Assembly: GCF_963678635.1 (NCBI RefSeq)
Contig: NC_087063.1
Location: 84,369,574-84,433,573, forward strand
Reading direction: 5' to 3'
DNA from: Symsagittifera roscoffensis
Taxonomy: Eukaryota > Xenacoelomorpha > Acoela > Convolutidae
Length of the DNA stretch: 64,000 nucleotides
This document shows positions 23,187-35,058 of this stretch, one piece after another (positions within the stretch are counted from its first letter, which is position 1; each line of letters starts with the position of its first letter). The position numbers and the translations under genes are program-made. The notes beneath the pieces are model-generated. The model worked only from the letters and a program-made list of their open reading frames with translations. It did not search any database and was not told where the DNA came from.

Positions 23187-25611
23187 TTGAAACTTGTTAC
23201 TGGAACCGAGATTGAAATTGGTCCTGGAAACTGGCGGCTCAACAACAATGTTTTAATACCTAACTACAAACTAATTAGAAATTTTCTTTGTATGAGCGAT
23301 GTAAACCGAAAAAACTACGATATGGAAAAACAGAAGCTGCGAGACTACCTGAGAGGCCTATGCTTGAAGAAAAAATCATTAGAAAATCAACGAAAACAAA
23401 AAATAACTGAATTTCTCTCCAATTGTGACCCAGCTGACCCAAACTATGGTTTTTATTCCAAAGTGTTGCGTGGTATCGAAATAAAAGAATTCAAGGAGTT
23501 GCTTTCTAAAACGAAAAACCACATGAAAGAAGTATTCGAGGGAAATCCAAAATCGATCAAGCGATGGGTGGAAAGTTTTCAGCCGCGAACATTAATCAAT
23601 GAACTTAAGTGTAGCAATGGGGAAATGTTCACGAGCTAAGGCCGTATACTTGATGTCATAACAGTATTACGAAGACCTCTACCAGAATGACGAAGTGGAA
23701 CCACTAGATAGATTTCATATCTTGAGGTTTTTCTCAAAAGCTATCACAGATGATGAGAAAGACAAATTGTCTCTTCCATTTTCAGTAACTGAAATTGAAA
23801 ATGCCATTGATAAACTGAATTTGTCTACCAGTCCCGGTCCTGACGGGCTAACATCTGACCTGTATAGGCAGCATAAGCATCTTTTTGCCAATCTGCTTTG
23901 TCCAATATTTCAACGAACGCTAGAAGGAAAGACTCTGCCGTCCTCTTTTCACTGCGCCATACTGAAATTGTTACCCAAAGAGAAGGGAGTTAAGACAGCT
24001 TCTGATTTCAGACCAATATCATTGATCAACACCGACCAAAAAATTTTCTCCCATTCGATGGCAACTCGGTTTAACGATGCAATAAAGCAAGTAGTTCTCA
24101 CAGACCAATATGCTTACCTTGGTCATCTAAGCATGCATGCTGCCATAAACGACATACAACTCCGACTTGCAGATGATGACCTAGATATGTGCATTGCCAG
24201 TCTCGACTTCTCAAAAGCTTTCGATAGAGTTGATAGAAAGTACCCGTTTCAACTGCTGCGGAAAATGAATTTTCCACCATATCTGGTCGATGCCTTGGAA
24301 AATTAAATTGGAAAGAGGAATTCGACAGGGTTGTCCCCTTTCTGCCTTACTTTTCATAATAGCCCTGGAGCCGCTGCTAGAGATTCTAAGGCTTCATCCA
24401 TGGTATCAATATGCTCCAGAACGACGAGTAATTGCTTACGCCGATGACGTCAATGTCTATGTACATAAAGAAGACCTGGCCCCAATGTTCCAGGAATTAG
24501 ATAAATTTTGTAAAGGAACCCAATTCAAGGTAAACAGAGGAAAATGTCGCATTCTAAAACGTAGAGAGGCCAATAACGATCGGTACACTGACAAAATTAA
24601 AGTGCTCGGGGTCTATCAAGGTAGTAATAATGCTGTCATGCTCAATCGCGAGAGTATGCAGAAGACAATGGATAACATGCCAAAGTATTTCAATATGTCG
24701 ATGAGTTTCTTCGCTAAAGCTCAAATCATAAAAACTTTCTTCTTGCCCAAGTTTCTTCGCTTTGCAAGACACTCCCCGTTTGGAAGGAACAAGACTTTCA
24801 AAAGCTCAGCCTCAAAGTTTTGCGGGGCAACGGCAAAAGAAGCGAAGTAGCGTTGCAACATCTACAACGAGAACAATTTAACGAGAGAACAGATTGGCCC
24901 AACTCAAGATGTCACGTATTAGCTGCAAAACTGGTTGACATCAGAGATGCAATGCGTTCAAATGATGTGCTTACCAGAAACAAAATAGAAAACGCCATTA
25001 AAACAAAAACATCACTTATTAAACAAGTTGAACTGGAATTAAAGCCATTTAGTCTGAGCATGAAAGTTTGGGAAGATTCACTGATTCTACCAGGAAAACG
25101 GAAGAACTTGATTATTAATGGCAGCATTGGTCATAAGGCTCTGTATCAGTTCTTATTTCAAACTATTACTAAGCCTGAAGACTGGAGTAATAGAATCCGA
25201 AATAGTTGTCAGAAATTCAACTTGAGCGAAGAACAGTTCAACAGAATTCCAATTTGGGTATCAAAACAGCAAAAGTTAACAGCTTTTGAGAAAAACATTT
25301 GCTTTAAGCTGCTTTTTAACTGTATCCCAGGCAAAGATGTTATGTGGAACCGTGGTCTGAAGCCAAACCCTCTCTGCTTTTTATGTACATATTCAATCGA
25401 AAACATTAAACACCTTCTGGGTAATTGCCCTAAGACAGCGACATACTTGAACGATCTCGGTATGACGTCTCTATACGATATATTTATTCCACCTATGAAT
25501 CTCAAATGCAAAGCGATCGCAATTATTTTGTACGACTCATGGCTGAATTCGAGCGAAGAAACAACATATAAACTGCACCTCCTTGTTAAAAACTGTGACT
25601 CAATAACTTGA
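23187..25611 (+). pseudogene. LINE ORF2, reverse transcriptase and C-terminal region
   Basis: The RT blocks occur in order over 23187-25611: SPGPDGLTSDLYRQ (about 23835), DFRPISLINTDQKIF (about 24010), ASLDFSKAFDRVDRK (about 24200), RGIRQGCPLSALLF (about 24315) and VIAYADDVNVYV (about 24430). The C-terminal part (about 25370-25430) has CFLCTYSIENIKHLLGNC, a cysteine/histidine cluster common downstream of LINE RTs. Frame breaks occur near 23640, 24300 and 24840. The catalytic YADD aspartates are present, but the chain is split into four frames. Confidence 0.88.
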
Positions 25612-25695
25612 AAACTCTTTGAAATTATGTAACCTCTTACCTGATGTATAATACGTAAATAACAGAAATTTACTTCTTTGCATACTATTAACATC

Positions 25696-26400
25696 AAATA
25701 TGCCTAAGTTCTAGTCTTTCGTTCGGATCCTCTCATCAGTCCAAGAAACTAGCCACCACAAATAACCATTGAACTTCATCGAGTGATATATCACAGCGGC
25801 GGATCTAGGATTTTCGCGAGGGGGGGGGCGGATTTTCAAAAAAATTTCGAAAATTTTGACGACGTTTTTTTTCAGGTCAATCAAATTGATTTTCTGAGCT
25901 GTTGTAAACCACTAAAAACGCTTTTTTGGCCAAAATTTCTGCGCCGCAGGCAAATTTTTGAAAAAACAGGTAAAAAAAAAGCCGTTTTTGGGCACTTTTT
26001 GGAAAATTTTGTCAAAAAAATTGCATTTTTTGGCGCGCACTCCCCCTCAAAGTTAGTATATATTGGCGCCCAAGGCTCTTTTAGATAAATTTTAGAGTCG
26101 GTCGGCCAAAATGGATTTCTTAAAAAGTACCGAAGTTGGGGACCCTTTGGGTCGGCAGGGGGTGGAATCCCTGATTGGGGGGGGGGGGCGTCCGCCCTCC
26201 GTAAATCCGCCCCTGATATATCATATTAAAGCCCTTTTAGTCTTGATTCGAACCACATTATAAAAAAATTCAAAAAATGGTCCCAGTTTTGAAAAAAAAC
26301 GAGCCAACAGGCTTATTATTCGAAGCAAGGCCGTGAAACTACTCTTCAAGCCCCCAAAAATTTAGTTTTACTCTAGTAAAACTAAATTTGGCAAGATTTT
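25696..26400. repeat. Family B repeat copy split by LINE and MITE
   Basis: 25696-25793 (aaatatgcctaagttctagt ... gagtgatatatca) continues after the MITE at 26216 (atatatcatattaaagccct). Together they match family B segments elsewhere, such as 43715-43800 and 43430-43460. The left-hand remainder lies before the LINE at about 20975-21075. Confidence 0.75.
25794..26215. mobile_element. hAT-type MITE, copy 2 (422 bp), perfect 8-bp TSD
   Basis: It begins CAGCGGCGGATCTAGG and ends AAATCCGCCCCTG. The flanking octamers atatatca at 25786-25793 and 26216-26223 are identical. The interior shares ccctttgggt and gggggggg tracts with copy 1 in inverse orientation. There is no coding capacity. It sits inside family B. 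Confidence 0.93.
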
Positions 26401-27442
26401 TTAGTGCCATTTTGGGAATAAAAAGTTCAAAAACTCAACAAATTACTGCAAAAATTGAAAACTAAATTTTGATTTTTTTGAAATAGGCCTTCATCTTACC
26501 ACGCACAAAAAACGGCACTTATCTGGAAAAAAAACTTTTTTGTAGTTTTTTTAAGAATATGGTCGGAACATTCTGTGCTACTTGCACAGTAGCCAGCTAT
26601 TCTTGTTTACTGTAGTATCTACAAGAAATAATCAACAAGGGGATCTGTAATTGTTCCCTGTGGATCTCCTTTTTCAACTTTCAGTCAGGAGGATTGCATA
26701 TTGTCCGCTCTTCCGTTACCACTAGCGAGAGCAAGTGAATTTTTCTCAATCTAAGGGAAATTTACTTTGCCTTATGATGAAACCCCGTTAAGTTCTCGAC
26801 CCTTCAAACTCGGTGTTGTGTTAAAGCGCCGGCCTTGGAATCCTATTGTCTCGAGGTCGAGTTCCCGCGGGACCTTGTTTTTTGATACGTTCGTAAATTG
26901 AAAAGTTTTCCTTAGGATGAAGATTTGTCGGACAATTGTTTGTCTGCTTGTTTTTGTCGGCTTACTTTCCAAATTATGCTCTAGCTTTCCAAAATACTTT
27001 TGCTCGAGAAAGTGCTAAAAAGAAAACTAATTTTAAAAAAAGTAATACACCGGAAGCCTCAATTCCTCCCCGCTTCCAGCGGTCGGAACAGAAACACACG
27101 CAAAGTTTAGACACAGATATTATTATTTGAACATCATTATTGTCGATAATTTCAAGGTTATTATTGTAAATAGTACAGCCTGAGATATGCATCGGAAATA
27201 TTTCCGTGTTTTCTGGCTCAACAAGAGCCACATTAATATAACCATGCTGTACTATTGAAAATGATATTCTTTGCTCAAAAACTGCTTCCGAAAAAGCTAT
27301 TTAGTTGCCATTAATACTGAATAATACTTCATTACTTAGGATAAAAAATCAAATTATATTGAGCTAATGTCTTCAGAAACTAAAAAAAAAAACGACTTTT
27401 AGCAAAATTACATTTTACCGGCTTCCGCTGCATGAGCACAAG
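26401..27442. other. No gene seen downstream of TYW5
   Basis: 26570-26640 carries the family B phrase 'ggtcggaacattctgtgcta ... cttgcacagtagccagctat'. Nothing else is supported. Confidence 0.4.
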
Positions 27443-28754
27443 TCACTGCGTAATGAGTGCTTCTAATTTGAGAATGAGACATCTTATATAGAAGTCTTTA
27501 ATGGGGGCAGGGAGTCCCTTCAACTTGTTTAAGGTAGAGTCCAGACTCTGTAGAGCTCTCTGACCCGGCAAAAGAGCACTGTTGCCGTAAACATCCTTAG
27601 CATCATACAGCTCACTCGGGAGGGACTTCCAAAACACGTTCACAGATACACTGAAATGAACAAAGTTTGATAAGAAAATAATCAGACGACCGCGAATTAT
27701 TGGAGACAAAATCAATTATATGTCATAGAACATTGCCAACAGACACTTGGAAAAGAGTTGATGAATGCAAGGTAAGAAAAAAATACACTGACTTGTTGAA
27801 AAAAAACTCAAAGAAAAAATTATATGGCCTTAAAGCTCCTTGAATTTCAACAATTAATGACTGACACGTTTTTGATAAAATTAAACGAATTTGAGAAAGA
27901 TGGACCAATGGGATCAAAAATTTTTTATTCCGCTGGGATACTTGTACCAATACATCAATCCAATCTTAACGAGAGCTGCAAACAGTTCAAAGAAGTCCAA
28001 AAACCAACCTGAAATTTAGGGCTTTGACATTGTGAAACCAGAAAGCAGGAATGAACAGAATATCTCCAGGAGCTAACACGCATTTCCAGGCAGAGCAATT
28101 TTTCAAATTAGGAAAAGATTCTACGGAAACATTGTCCAATTCAAACACTCGTGGCTTATCGTCTATAACATAGAGATTCGATACATCTTTTGGTGGAAAC
28201 AAAAACACTCTTTTCTGGCCATAAATGTGCAACAGGTAGTTGTCCATTGTGTCAAAATGAGTCCACAATTCAACGTCAGCTGATGAAACGCGAAACACAC
28301 TGGAGAAAAATTGATCTTCTTCGAAAAGAGGCGGAAACTCGACATCCGCTTTCAGTTCGGGGTAATCTACAGCAAAATTAGCCACGTCATCACGTGCAGC
28401 TTTAGCCAGACTTCTTAGATAAAAGAAACTTTTGCAGTTCTCGTCAAAAGCATGAGTTAGAAATTCGTCAAACTGGAAGGTCTCATAGGTAAAATTCCGT
28501 GGCTGAAACTTCAAAACAGGATGGTCGCTTTTATGCACTGTAACGTGTTTGTCGCCCATTGTGTTTCGGAGGTAATCGGGCGTCCATTGCAAACACTTTC
28601 CGATGTCAAATCCTTCTATTATGGCAGGACTGCTCAACTCCTTGGGATCAAAGTCGTCTATTTTTAAACGTGGCACAGCAGTACATGGAAGTTGGTTCAT
28701 CGATGAGAATCTGAAGTCGTTTAAGAAAAAAGACGAAACCAATTTGTCATGCAT
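27443..28754 (-). CDS. TYW5: tRNA wybutosine-synthesizing protein 5 (JmjC hydroxylase)
   Basis: Two exons, 28754-28009 and 27650-27443, joined at TTTCAG|GTTGGT and CATTTCAG|TGTATC with matching phase 2, give 317 residues; human TYW5 is of similar length. The first ATG directly follows an in-frame TAA; Met19 is a second possible start. TYW5 is an Fe(II)/2-oxoglutarate oxygenase that hydroxylates the yW precursor at position 37 of tRNA-Phe. Visible landmarks are YYLRSL-type FFYLRSLAKAARDDVANF, EEQFFSS-like EEDQFFSSVFR, the iron-binding HFD in LWTHFDTMDNYL, the distal His in PAFWFHNV, and VNVFWKSLPSELYDAKDVYGN after the intron. The 358 bp intron carries a family A repeat. No frame damage is seen. 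Confidence 0.95.
27723..27965. repeat. Family A repeat in the TYW5 intron
   Basis: It matches the 3910 and 46914 copies: 'cattgccaacagacacttgg', then 'ttgataaaattaaacgaatt' and 'gaaagatggaccaatgggat'. Confidence 0.75.
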
Positions 28755-29302
28755 TTAACCTTATTCTAATGAGCAAAATTAGCCAACAATCTGGCTAAAC
28801 ATAGAAGTGCAGCTGCAGCAAAAAAGTTAATGCTGACGAAAATGCAAAATTTAGAATTCAAGAGGATAAAAGATTTGACGAAAACTAAGAAACACTTGCC
28901 GATAAACCGCAGCATCCACACGATGAAACAAAAACATCAGACACCATTCGGAATCGATCCCCGAGCTACCGTTTCCAGATGACGCACACTAAACATCATT
29001 GCTCCCACAAAATTAAAATATTCATTCAACTTACATTTTTAAAAAGCAATTGTAGGACAATACAAATTTAGCAATTTCACTCAAACTCTTGTTTAGAACT
29101 TTTTATATAAATAGCAATTTCTGCCTAGTTCGATAGCTTTTTACTTAAGAAAAGACAACCAGAAACTTTGTAGGAAATCAATGTTTTTTTCAAGGTATTT
29201 CCGATACTATTATATTTTTCACATAGATTAAAATCTATATATTCAAAATCATGGAGGTCGAAGATTCACTGCTATTTGCACAGTATTCGACCATCCTTGT
29301 TT
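28755..29302. other. Upstream flank of TYW5; family B fragment
   Basis: No second gene is seen. 29255-29302 (actgctatttgcacagtatt ... catccttgtttc) is a family B end sequence that touches the 491 bp array. Confidence 0.45.
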
Positions 29303-31266
29303 CAACTAATGTCTTTTCAGTGATAAATATAAATGTATCAGAACTTGGGCTATATTTTTGATTCGCATGTTAAGTCAGAAAAATTGTATAGACCTTTTTA
29401 ATCGATTAAGCCTTACTTATTTCTTCGTCTATTTAAAAAAAAGTGATTTAAATCAACTAATAAAACTGCAGAACGATAAGTTATTCCGGCTTAAGAAACG
29501 TAAAATTACAGTTTATTCAAAATGAAAGTAATCAAAATTGAAGTCGGGGTCATCAAATTGCATATGTGCAGTCTAAGAATTGGGATCAAAACTTCAATTT
29601 TGAATCTAAATCACAATTGAAAAGGCTTAATTATGATACCACATTTAACCCGTCCCGGCTTTTCTTCAGGTAGTTATAGTGGATGTGATATCCTATACGG
29701 TATCTCGTTGGAAAACTAGTTGATAATTCAAGAATGTATTCTTTGTAGCTTGAATTAATTGTTTTCTCTGTTTTATAGCCACTGAGAGTGATACAACTAA
29801 TGTCTTTTCAGTGATAAATATAAATGTATCAGAACTTGGGCTATATTTTTGATTCGCATGTTAAGTCAGAAAAATTGTATAAACCTTTTTAATCGATTAA
29901 GCCTTACTTATTTCTTCGTCTATTTAAAAAAAAGTGATTTAAATCAACTAATAAAACTGCAGAACGATAAGTTATTCCGGCTTAAAAAACGTAAAATTAC
30001 AGTTTATTCAAAATGAAAGTCATCAAAATTGAAGTCGGGGTCATCAAATTGCATATGTGCAGTCTAAGAATTGGGATCAAAACTTCAATTTTGAATCTAA
30101 ATCACAATTGAAAAGGCTTAATTATGATACCACATTTAACCCGTCCCGGCTTTTCTTCAGGTAGTTATAGTGGATGTGATATCCTATACGGTATCTCGTT
30201 GGAAAACTAGTTGATAATTCAAGAATGTATTCTTTGTAGCTTGAATTAATTGTTTTCTCTGTTTTATAGCCACTGAGAGTGATACAACTAATGTCTTTTC
30301 AGTGATAAATATAAATGTATCAGAACTTGGGCTATATTTTTGATTCGCATGTTAAGTCAGAAAAATTGTATAAACCTTTTTAATCGATTAAGCCTTACTT
30401 ATTTCTTCGTCTATTTAAAAAAAAGTGATTTAAATCAACTAATAAAACTGCAGAACGATAAGTTATTCCGGCTTAAAAAACGTAAAATTACAGTTTATTC
30501 AAAATGAAAGTCATCAAAATTGAAGTCGGGGTCATCAAATTGCATATGTGCAGTCTAAGAATTGGGATCAAAACTTCAATTTTGAATCTAAATCACAATT
30601 GAAAAGGCTTAATTATGATACCACATTTAACCCGTCCCGGCTTTTCTTCAGGTAGTTATAGTGGATGTGATGTCCTATACGGTATCTCGTTGGAAAACTA
30701 GTTGATAATTCAAGAATGTATTCTTTGTAGCTTGAATTAATTGTTTTCTCTGTTTTATAGCCACTGAGAGTGATACAACTAATGTCTTTTCAGTGATAAA
30801 TATAAATGTATCAGAACTTGGGCTATATTTTTGATTCGCATGTTAAGTCAGAAAAATTGTATAAACCTTTTTAATCGATTAAGCCTTACTTATTTCTTCG
30901 TCTATTTAAGAAAAAGTGATTTAAATCAACTAATAAAACTGCAGAACGATAAGTTGTTCCGGCTAAAAAAACGTAAAATTACAGTTTATTCAAAATGAAA
31001 GTCATCAAAATTGAAGTCGGGGTCATCAAATTGCATATGTGCAGTCTAAGAATCGGGATCAAAACTTCAATTTTGAATCTAAATCACAATTGAAAAGGCT
31101 TAATTATGATACCACATTTAACCCGTCCCGGCTTTTCTTCAGGTAGTTATAGTGGATGTGATATCCTATACGGTATCTCGTTGGAAAACTAGTTGATAAT
31201 TCAAGAATGTATTCTTTGTAGCTTGAATTAATTGTTTTCTCTGTTTTATAGCCACTGAGAGTGATA
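29303..31266. repeat. Tandem array: four copies of a 491 bp unit
   Basis: The starting phrase caactaatgtcttttcag or its equivalent lies at 29303, 29794, 30285 and 30776, and the last unit ends at 31266; every period is exactly 491 bp. Copies differ by only a handful of substitutions (for example gtatagacc in copy 1 against gtataaacc in the others). Read on the minus strand each unit holds tggctataaaacagag, a TATA-like sequence. The right end continues into possible LTR-like sequence beside the retroelement ORF at 31470. No long ORF occurs in the unit. Confidence 0.96.
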
Positions 31267-31469
31267 CAGCAGTTCAGACTCTGAGCTCTTAGCTGTGTGC
31301 CAATGTCTCTGCTCTAGTGACCTTGGACACATCTTAATAATAATAATTAATACCACTGAAGGTTATTATTACATCATGCAATTACTGCTATGCATGAAGA
31401 GTTTAATACACTCAGTTCAATAAGAGTTTTCGAATTTTGAAGATTTTTAATTGCAGAATTTCAATTTCT

Positions 31470-31979
31470 TTAATTTTCCTCCAGGTCGATTCTCCAGCAA
31501 GGGTTCCAATCCACTCCTTTGTCCAGCGTTGCATGGCCGAATTTTCTCCTGAATAAGTGTCTTTCTAGGAGGCGTAATTTTGACTCCGTAGGCCTGTCGC
31601 TTCGTTCTTGGAAGTTCGTTAATAGTCGTCGATACTCCTGGAGTGCGGCTTTTAGGAGTGCTCCCCCTGTTAACTCCTCTGATACTTCCTTGATGGAATG
31701 TTTGACCGGGTCCCCAAACCTTTTTGGCTCCTTGCTCTTAGTCTGTCTTGAGCTTCTTCGGACCCCCCGATTCTGCGACGCTTGAAGAGGTTCGAATCTC
31801 GTATCCCGTTCGGATGCTGGCTGGTCATGTCCCCTGAGGTCGTCCGCGACTTTTTGAACCCCCCTCTTGAGAAGTTGGTCCGCCAAACTCTCCCACTCTG
31901 CTGGTACCAGGTTTCGGTTTTGAAATTTGTCTAGAATGTCCTCAAGTCGAGTTTCAGATCTTATTGATCCCGGAATTGG
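31470..31979 (-). pseudogene. Retroelement polyprotein C-terminal fragment (probable)
   Basis: A 169-residue open frame, bounded upstream by an in-frame TGA at 31982 and ending in IDLEEN, has no good initiator. Its centre reads GVRRSSRQTKSKEPKRFGDP, like the basic RRS-R-R-P-RFGD linker after the integrase in many LTR-retrotransposon polyproteins. The N-terminal part (LVPAEWESLADQLLKRGV) and C-terminal part (LLERHLFRRKFG) are helical and charged. No protease, RT or integrase motif is present. It may be a truncated 3' end of an LTR element, with the sequence toward 31266 as LTR. A host exon is an alternative. Confidence 0.4.
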
Positions 31980-32079
31980 TCAGATCGTATTGATCCCGGA
32001 ATGCCATGTGTGTCTATGTAGGATCGCAAAAATTTTACCGTACACTTTCTAAAACTTAGTAAACGGATACAAGGATTTC

Positions 32080-34260
32080 CAAAATCCAGGACTTTTCCAG
32101 CAAAGAGCAGGTTGTGACCGCATAAGCATAGAAGATTCCAAAAACCGAGTTTTCCGATTGAACAACCTGAGAACTGGCACGGTAGTTTTCGCGTAAAGTC
32201 TAAAAGTTTGCAAAAAAAACTGTCAACGTTTCAAAACTTCGACTTGTTTATAGCCCATAACTTTGTTCTTAAATAAACTAGGCAATGATCGCCAGTTATA
32301 AAGGTAGGCTTTTAACAACTTGTTTTCTAGCCCATAACTTTGTTCTGAAACAAACTAAGCATAGCCAGTTATAAGCAGAGAAGGTTCCAAAAACCGTGTT
32401 TCTCGATTGAACACAACCTGAGAATTGGGCCGGGAGTTTTCGCGTTAAGTCAATAAGTGTCCAAAAAAACTGTCAAAGTTTCAAAACTTCGACTAGTTTG
32501 AGGCTATAACTTTTTAAAAACAAAATGACCATCGCTAATTTGAAGTGTGGGCTTTCAGCAACCTGTTCATTTGATTGAACCTATTAAATCAGATTTGGCA
32601 GGACAGTTAGCGAGAAAACTCAAACAAAAGGTCATTAAATCAAAAATTTGACAATTCTGAGAATCATAGCTTTTTGTGTGAAAAAAATCGACAGAAATTT
32701 CATTCAGAAGGGATTCAAACAATCTGTATTTTCGATTGAACCCAAAATTTCAGATTTGGAAGGATATTTTTCGAAAAATGTCAAAAACTTTAAAAAAACG
32801 GCCACAAAATCAAAACTTTTACTTTTCCGAGGGGCAAAACTTTTGGAGTCAAAAGATTTGTGCGTAGGCGCATAAGCTATTGAACTTCTCGAGACCCGTT
32901 GTGACAATTCAAACCCAAAATTCTCAGGTATGACATGGTAGTTTTTGAGAATACTCGAAAAATTAAAAAAAAAAACGGTCAAAAAATTGAACTTTCAGAG
33001 GGCGATAACTTCTTGTGTAAAACTTTATGTTAGTGTCCGCTAATGCAGAGGAGCTTTCCACTACCTGTTATCTCCTTGAATCCACAGTATCAGATTTGAG
33101 AGGTTAGTTTTCAAGAAAAATCAAAAAGATTCACAAAATATTTGCGAGGAACGAAACTCAAAACGAAAAAAAATCTGGGTCAATATTCAGCCACACTTTT
33201 GCGAAGGCCAATCATGAACCTAATAAAATCGATGTTTTCATTCTGAAACAAATAAGACTGCTGATCTATTTTGGCGATTCTTCATCACAATTTTATAAAA
33301 AAACTGTCTATGCAGCTGGCAAATCATATGCAACTCTGAACTGTAGAAGCACTTGGCGAACAGTATAAAAGAAATTCAAGAAATCCCACCGGGGGAAAAA
33401 TCTGGAAATCCGCAACGGCAATTTTTTTGCAGAATAAAAAATTTTGACTCTTCTTTTAAACTGTTTCATGGGTGATCAACGCGGCTTGGGCGTAGCTGCA
33501 TATGCAAAGAGCTTGTAAAAACCGTTCTATTCATTGAAACGAAAAACTCAAATTTGAGAGGGTTAGTTATCGAGAAAACGAAAAAATATATAAATATATG
33601 GGTCAAATATTCCCCCAGACTTTTTCGAAGGCTGTAGACATAGGGGTCAAGTGAAAAGAGACTCTTTGGGAGTATGGACGCACACATAAAAATTGGCGGT
33701 CTTTCCCTTTTTTGAAAAAAAAATAATTTTCATAGAAAAACCTAAATTTTTGCAAAAAGTGAAAAGTTTGCAAAATGAAAAAAAATGAAATTTTAACAAA
33801 CCGATTGCTGAACAAACAACCAACTTGAAAAAAAAAGAGGAGAGGAGTGATGAAATTGTGTTTATCTTGAAAGAGCCACAAATTACGTCGTAACGCCGAT
33901 GAAAAATAAGCCGAAAAATTTTGGCCGAGGAAGTTTTCTAGCGAAACAAAAAAAGATAAGGAAATACCAAGTCAAGGTAAGTAAAATTACAAAATGTGGG
34001 CGTAAACTAAACACTTAAAACAGCATTACAGAAATTACGCACAGAAAAGAAGCAATTCCAAAATGTGACAACTATGCCGACAACAGGCAAATAATTGGCC
34101 GACAATTAATTTGAAACAGATTTTTTTATTTGAAAAAAAACAGGTCCTGGTGAGATTCCAACCCAGGACCTATGCAGTCCCAGGCTTATTCGTTACCTCC
34201 AGGCGAAGTTAGCCGGAAACGCTAACAATTTTGACACAGAGGCGAAGCTGAGTTTCGCAC
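32080..34260. repeat. Composite repeat, copy 1 (family C array plus tRNA-like end)
   Basis: Monomers of about 170-180 bp (ttttcgcgtaaagtctaaaa; gacttttccgagggc-type) run to about 33200. A unique tail follows, with phrases gaaggctgtagacatagggg, ccaacttgaaaaaaaaagag and aattttggccgagg. It ends in the tRNA-like module at 34143-34216. The order is repeated in 34440-37260. Confidence 0.75.
34143..34216 (-). mobile_element. tRNA-like module with T-run
   Basis: Read on the minus strand: a D-arm-like actt...aggt pairing with tggaggtaacg, an arm ggtcctgg/ccaggacc around gttggaatctca (B-box-like), then cctgtttttttt, a pol III-type terminator. The anticodon arm and acceptor stem are not intact, so it is not a functional tRNA. 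Confidence 0.55.
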
Positions 34261-35058
34261 TAGTTGCGATACAATACAAACATAAAATTACATGAGTCAA
34301 AAAAAAATTTTAGATGTTGAAAAAAAAACTAGGTGAACCAAAATATTCGTCAGTCTCGATGAAGAATAACCAGAGGCCCAGCGTAAGCTGGAGGTGCGTG
34401 TTAAATATTGAATTAGTTTGCTATACTGATGCGGCACAAAAGTAGGATTTCAAAAATTGGACTTTGTCTAACGCATCCCTACTAAAATGAGTCAGACGAT
34501 TAAGAAATTTCGAGATGAAAATTTTCCCAACAAAAAATTTCTCTTACAAAAAAATTGAGGAATCGCTGCTTCTGCAGAACAATTATCACAACCCGTTCTT
34601 TCAATGGAACTTTTCATTTCAGATTTGAAAATTCAAAGAGTTACTAAAAAGCGGTCAAAAGACTTTTCAAAATCCACAACTATTTTCTGCAAACAGCAAG
34701 TTATAGTCGCTCAAGCACAGAAGTTTTCTAACGCCGAGTTTCTCGATTGAACAATCTGAGAATTGGCCCGGTAGTTTTCGCGTCAAGTCAAGTTTCCGAA
34801 AAAAACTGTCTAAGTTTCATAATTTGGACTTGCTTGAAGGCCATAACTTTTTTAACAAACTGGGCATAGCGAACTTGAAAGGAAGGCTTTCAAAAACCCG
34901 TTCATTTGAATACCTATAAGATCAGATTTGGCAGGATAGTTAGCGAGAAACGTCAAAAAAAAAACGTTCAATAAATCAATTATTTGACGATTCAGAGAAT
35001 CTTAGCTTTCTGTAGGAAAAAAAAACAATTATGCAGAAAGGTTATGTAGAAGGAAATA

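Larger units (their letters stand above)
21076..25682 (+). mobile_element. L1/Tx1-like LINE with 13-bp target duplication
   Basis: The element is bounded by identical 13-mers tactattaacatc at 21063-21075 and 25683-25695. It carries a 5' leader (21076-21434), an ORF1 with a zinc knuckle, an APE-type endonuclease and a reverse transcriptase with GPDGL, DFSKAFDRV, RGIRQGCPLS and YADD blocks. It lacks a poly(A) tail. RGIRQGCPLSALLFIIALEP favours the L1/Tx1 group over CR1/Jockey. Several frameshifts break both ORFs, so this copy is probably dead, although the intact duplication argues for moderate age. The sequence after it (aaatatgcctaagttctagt) is a family B repeat, so the LINE inserted into an older repeat. 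Confidence 0.92.
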
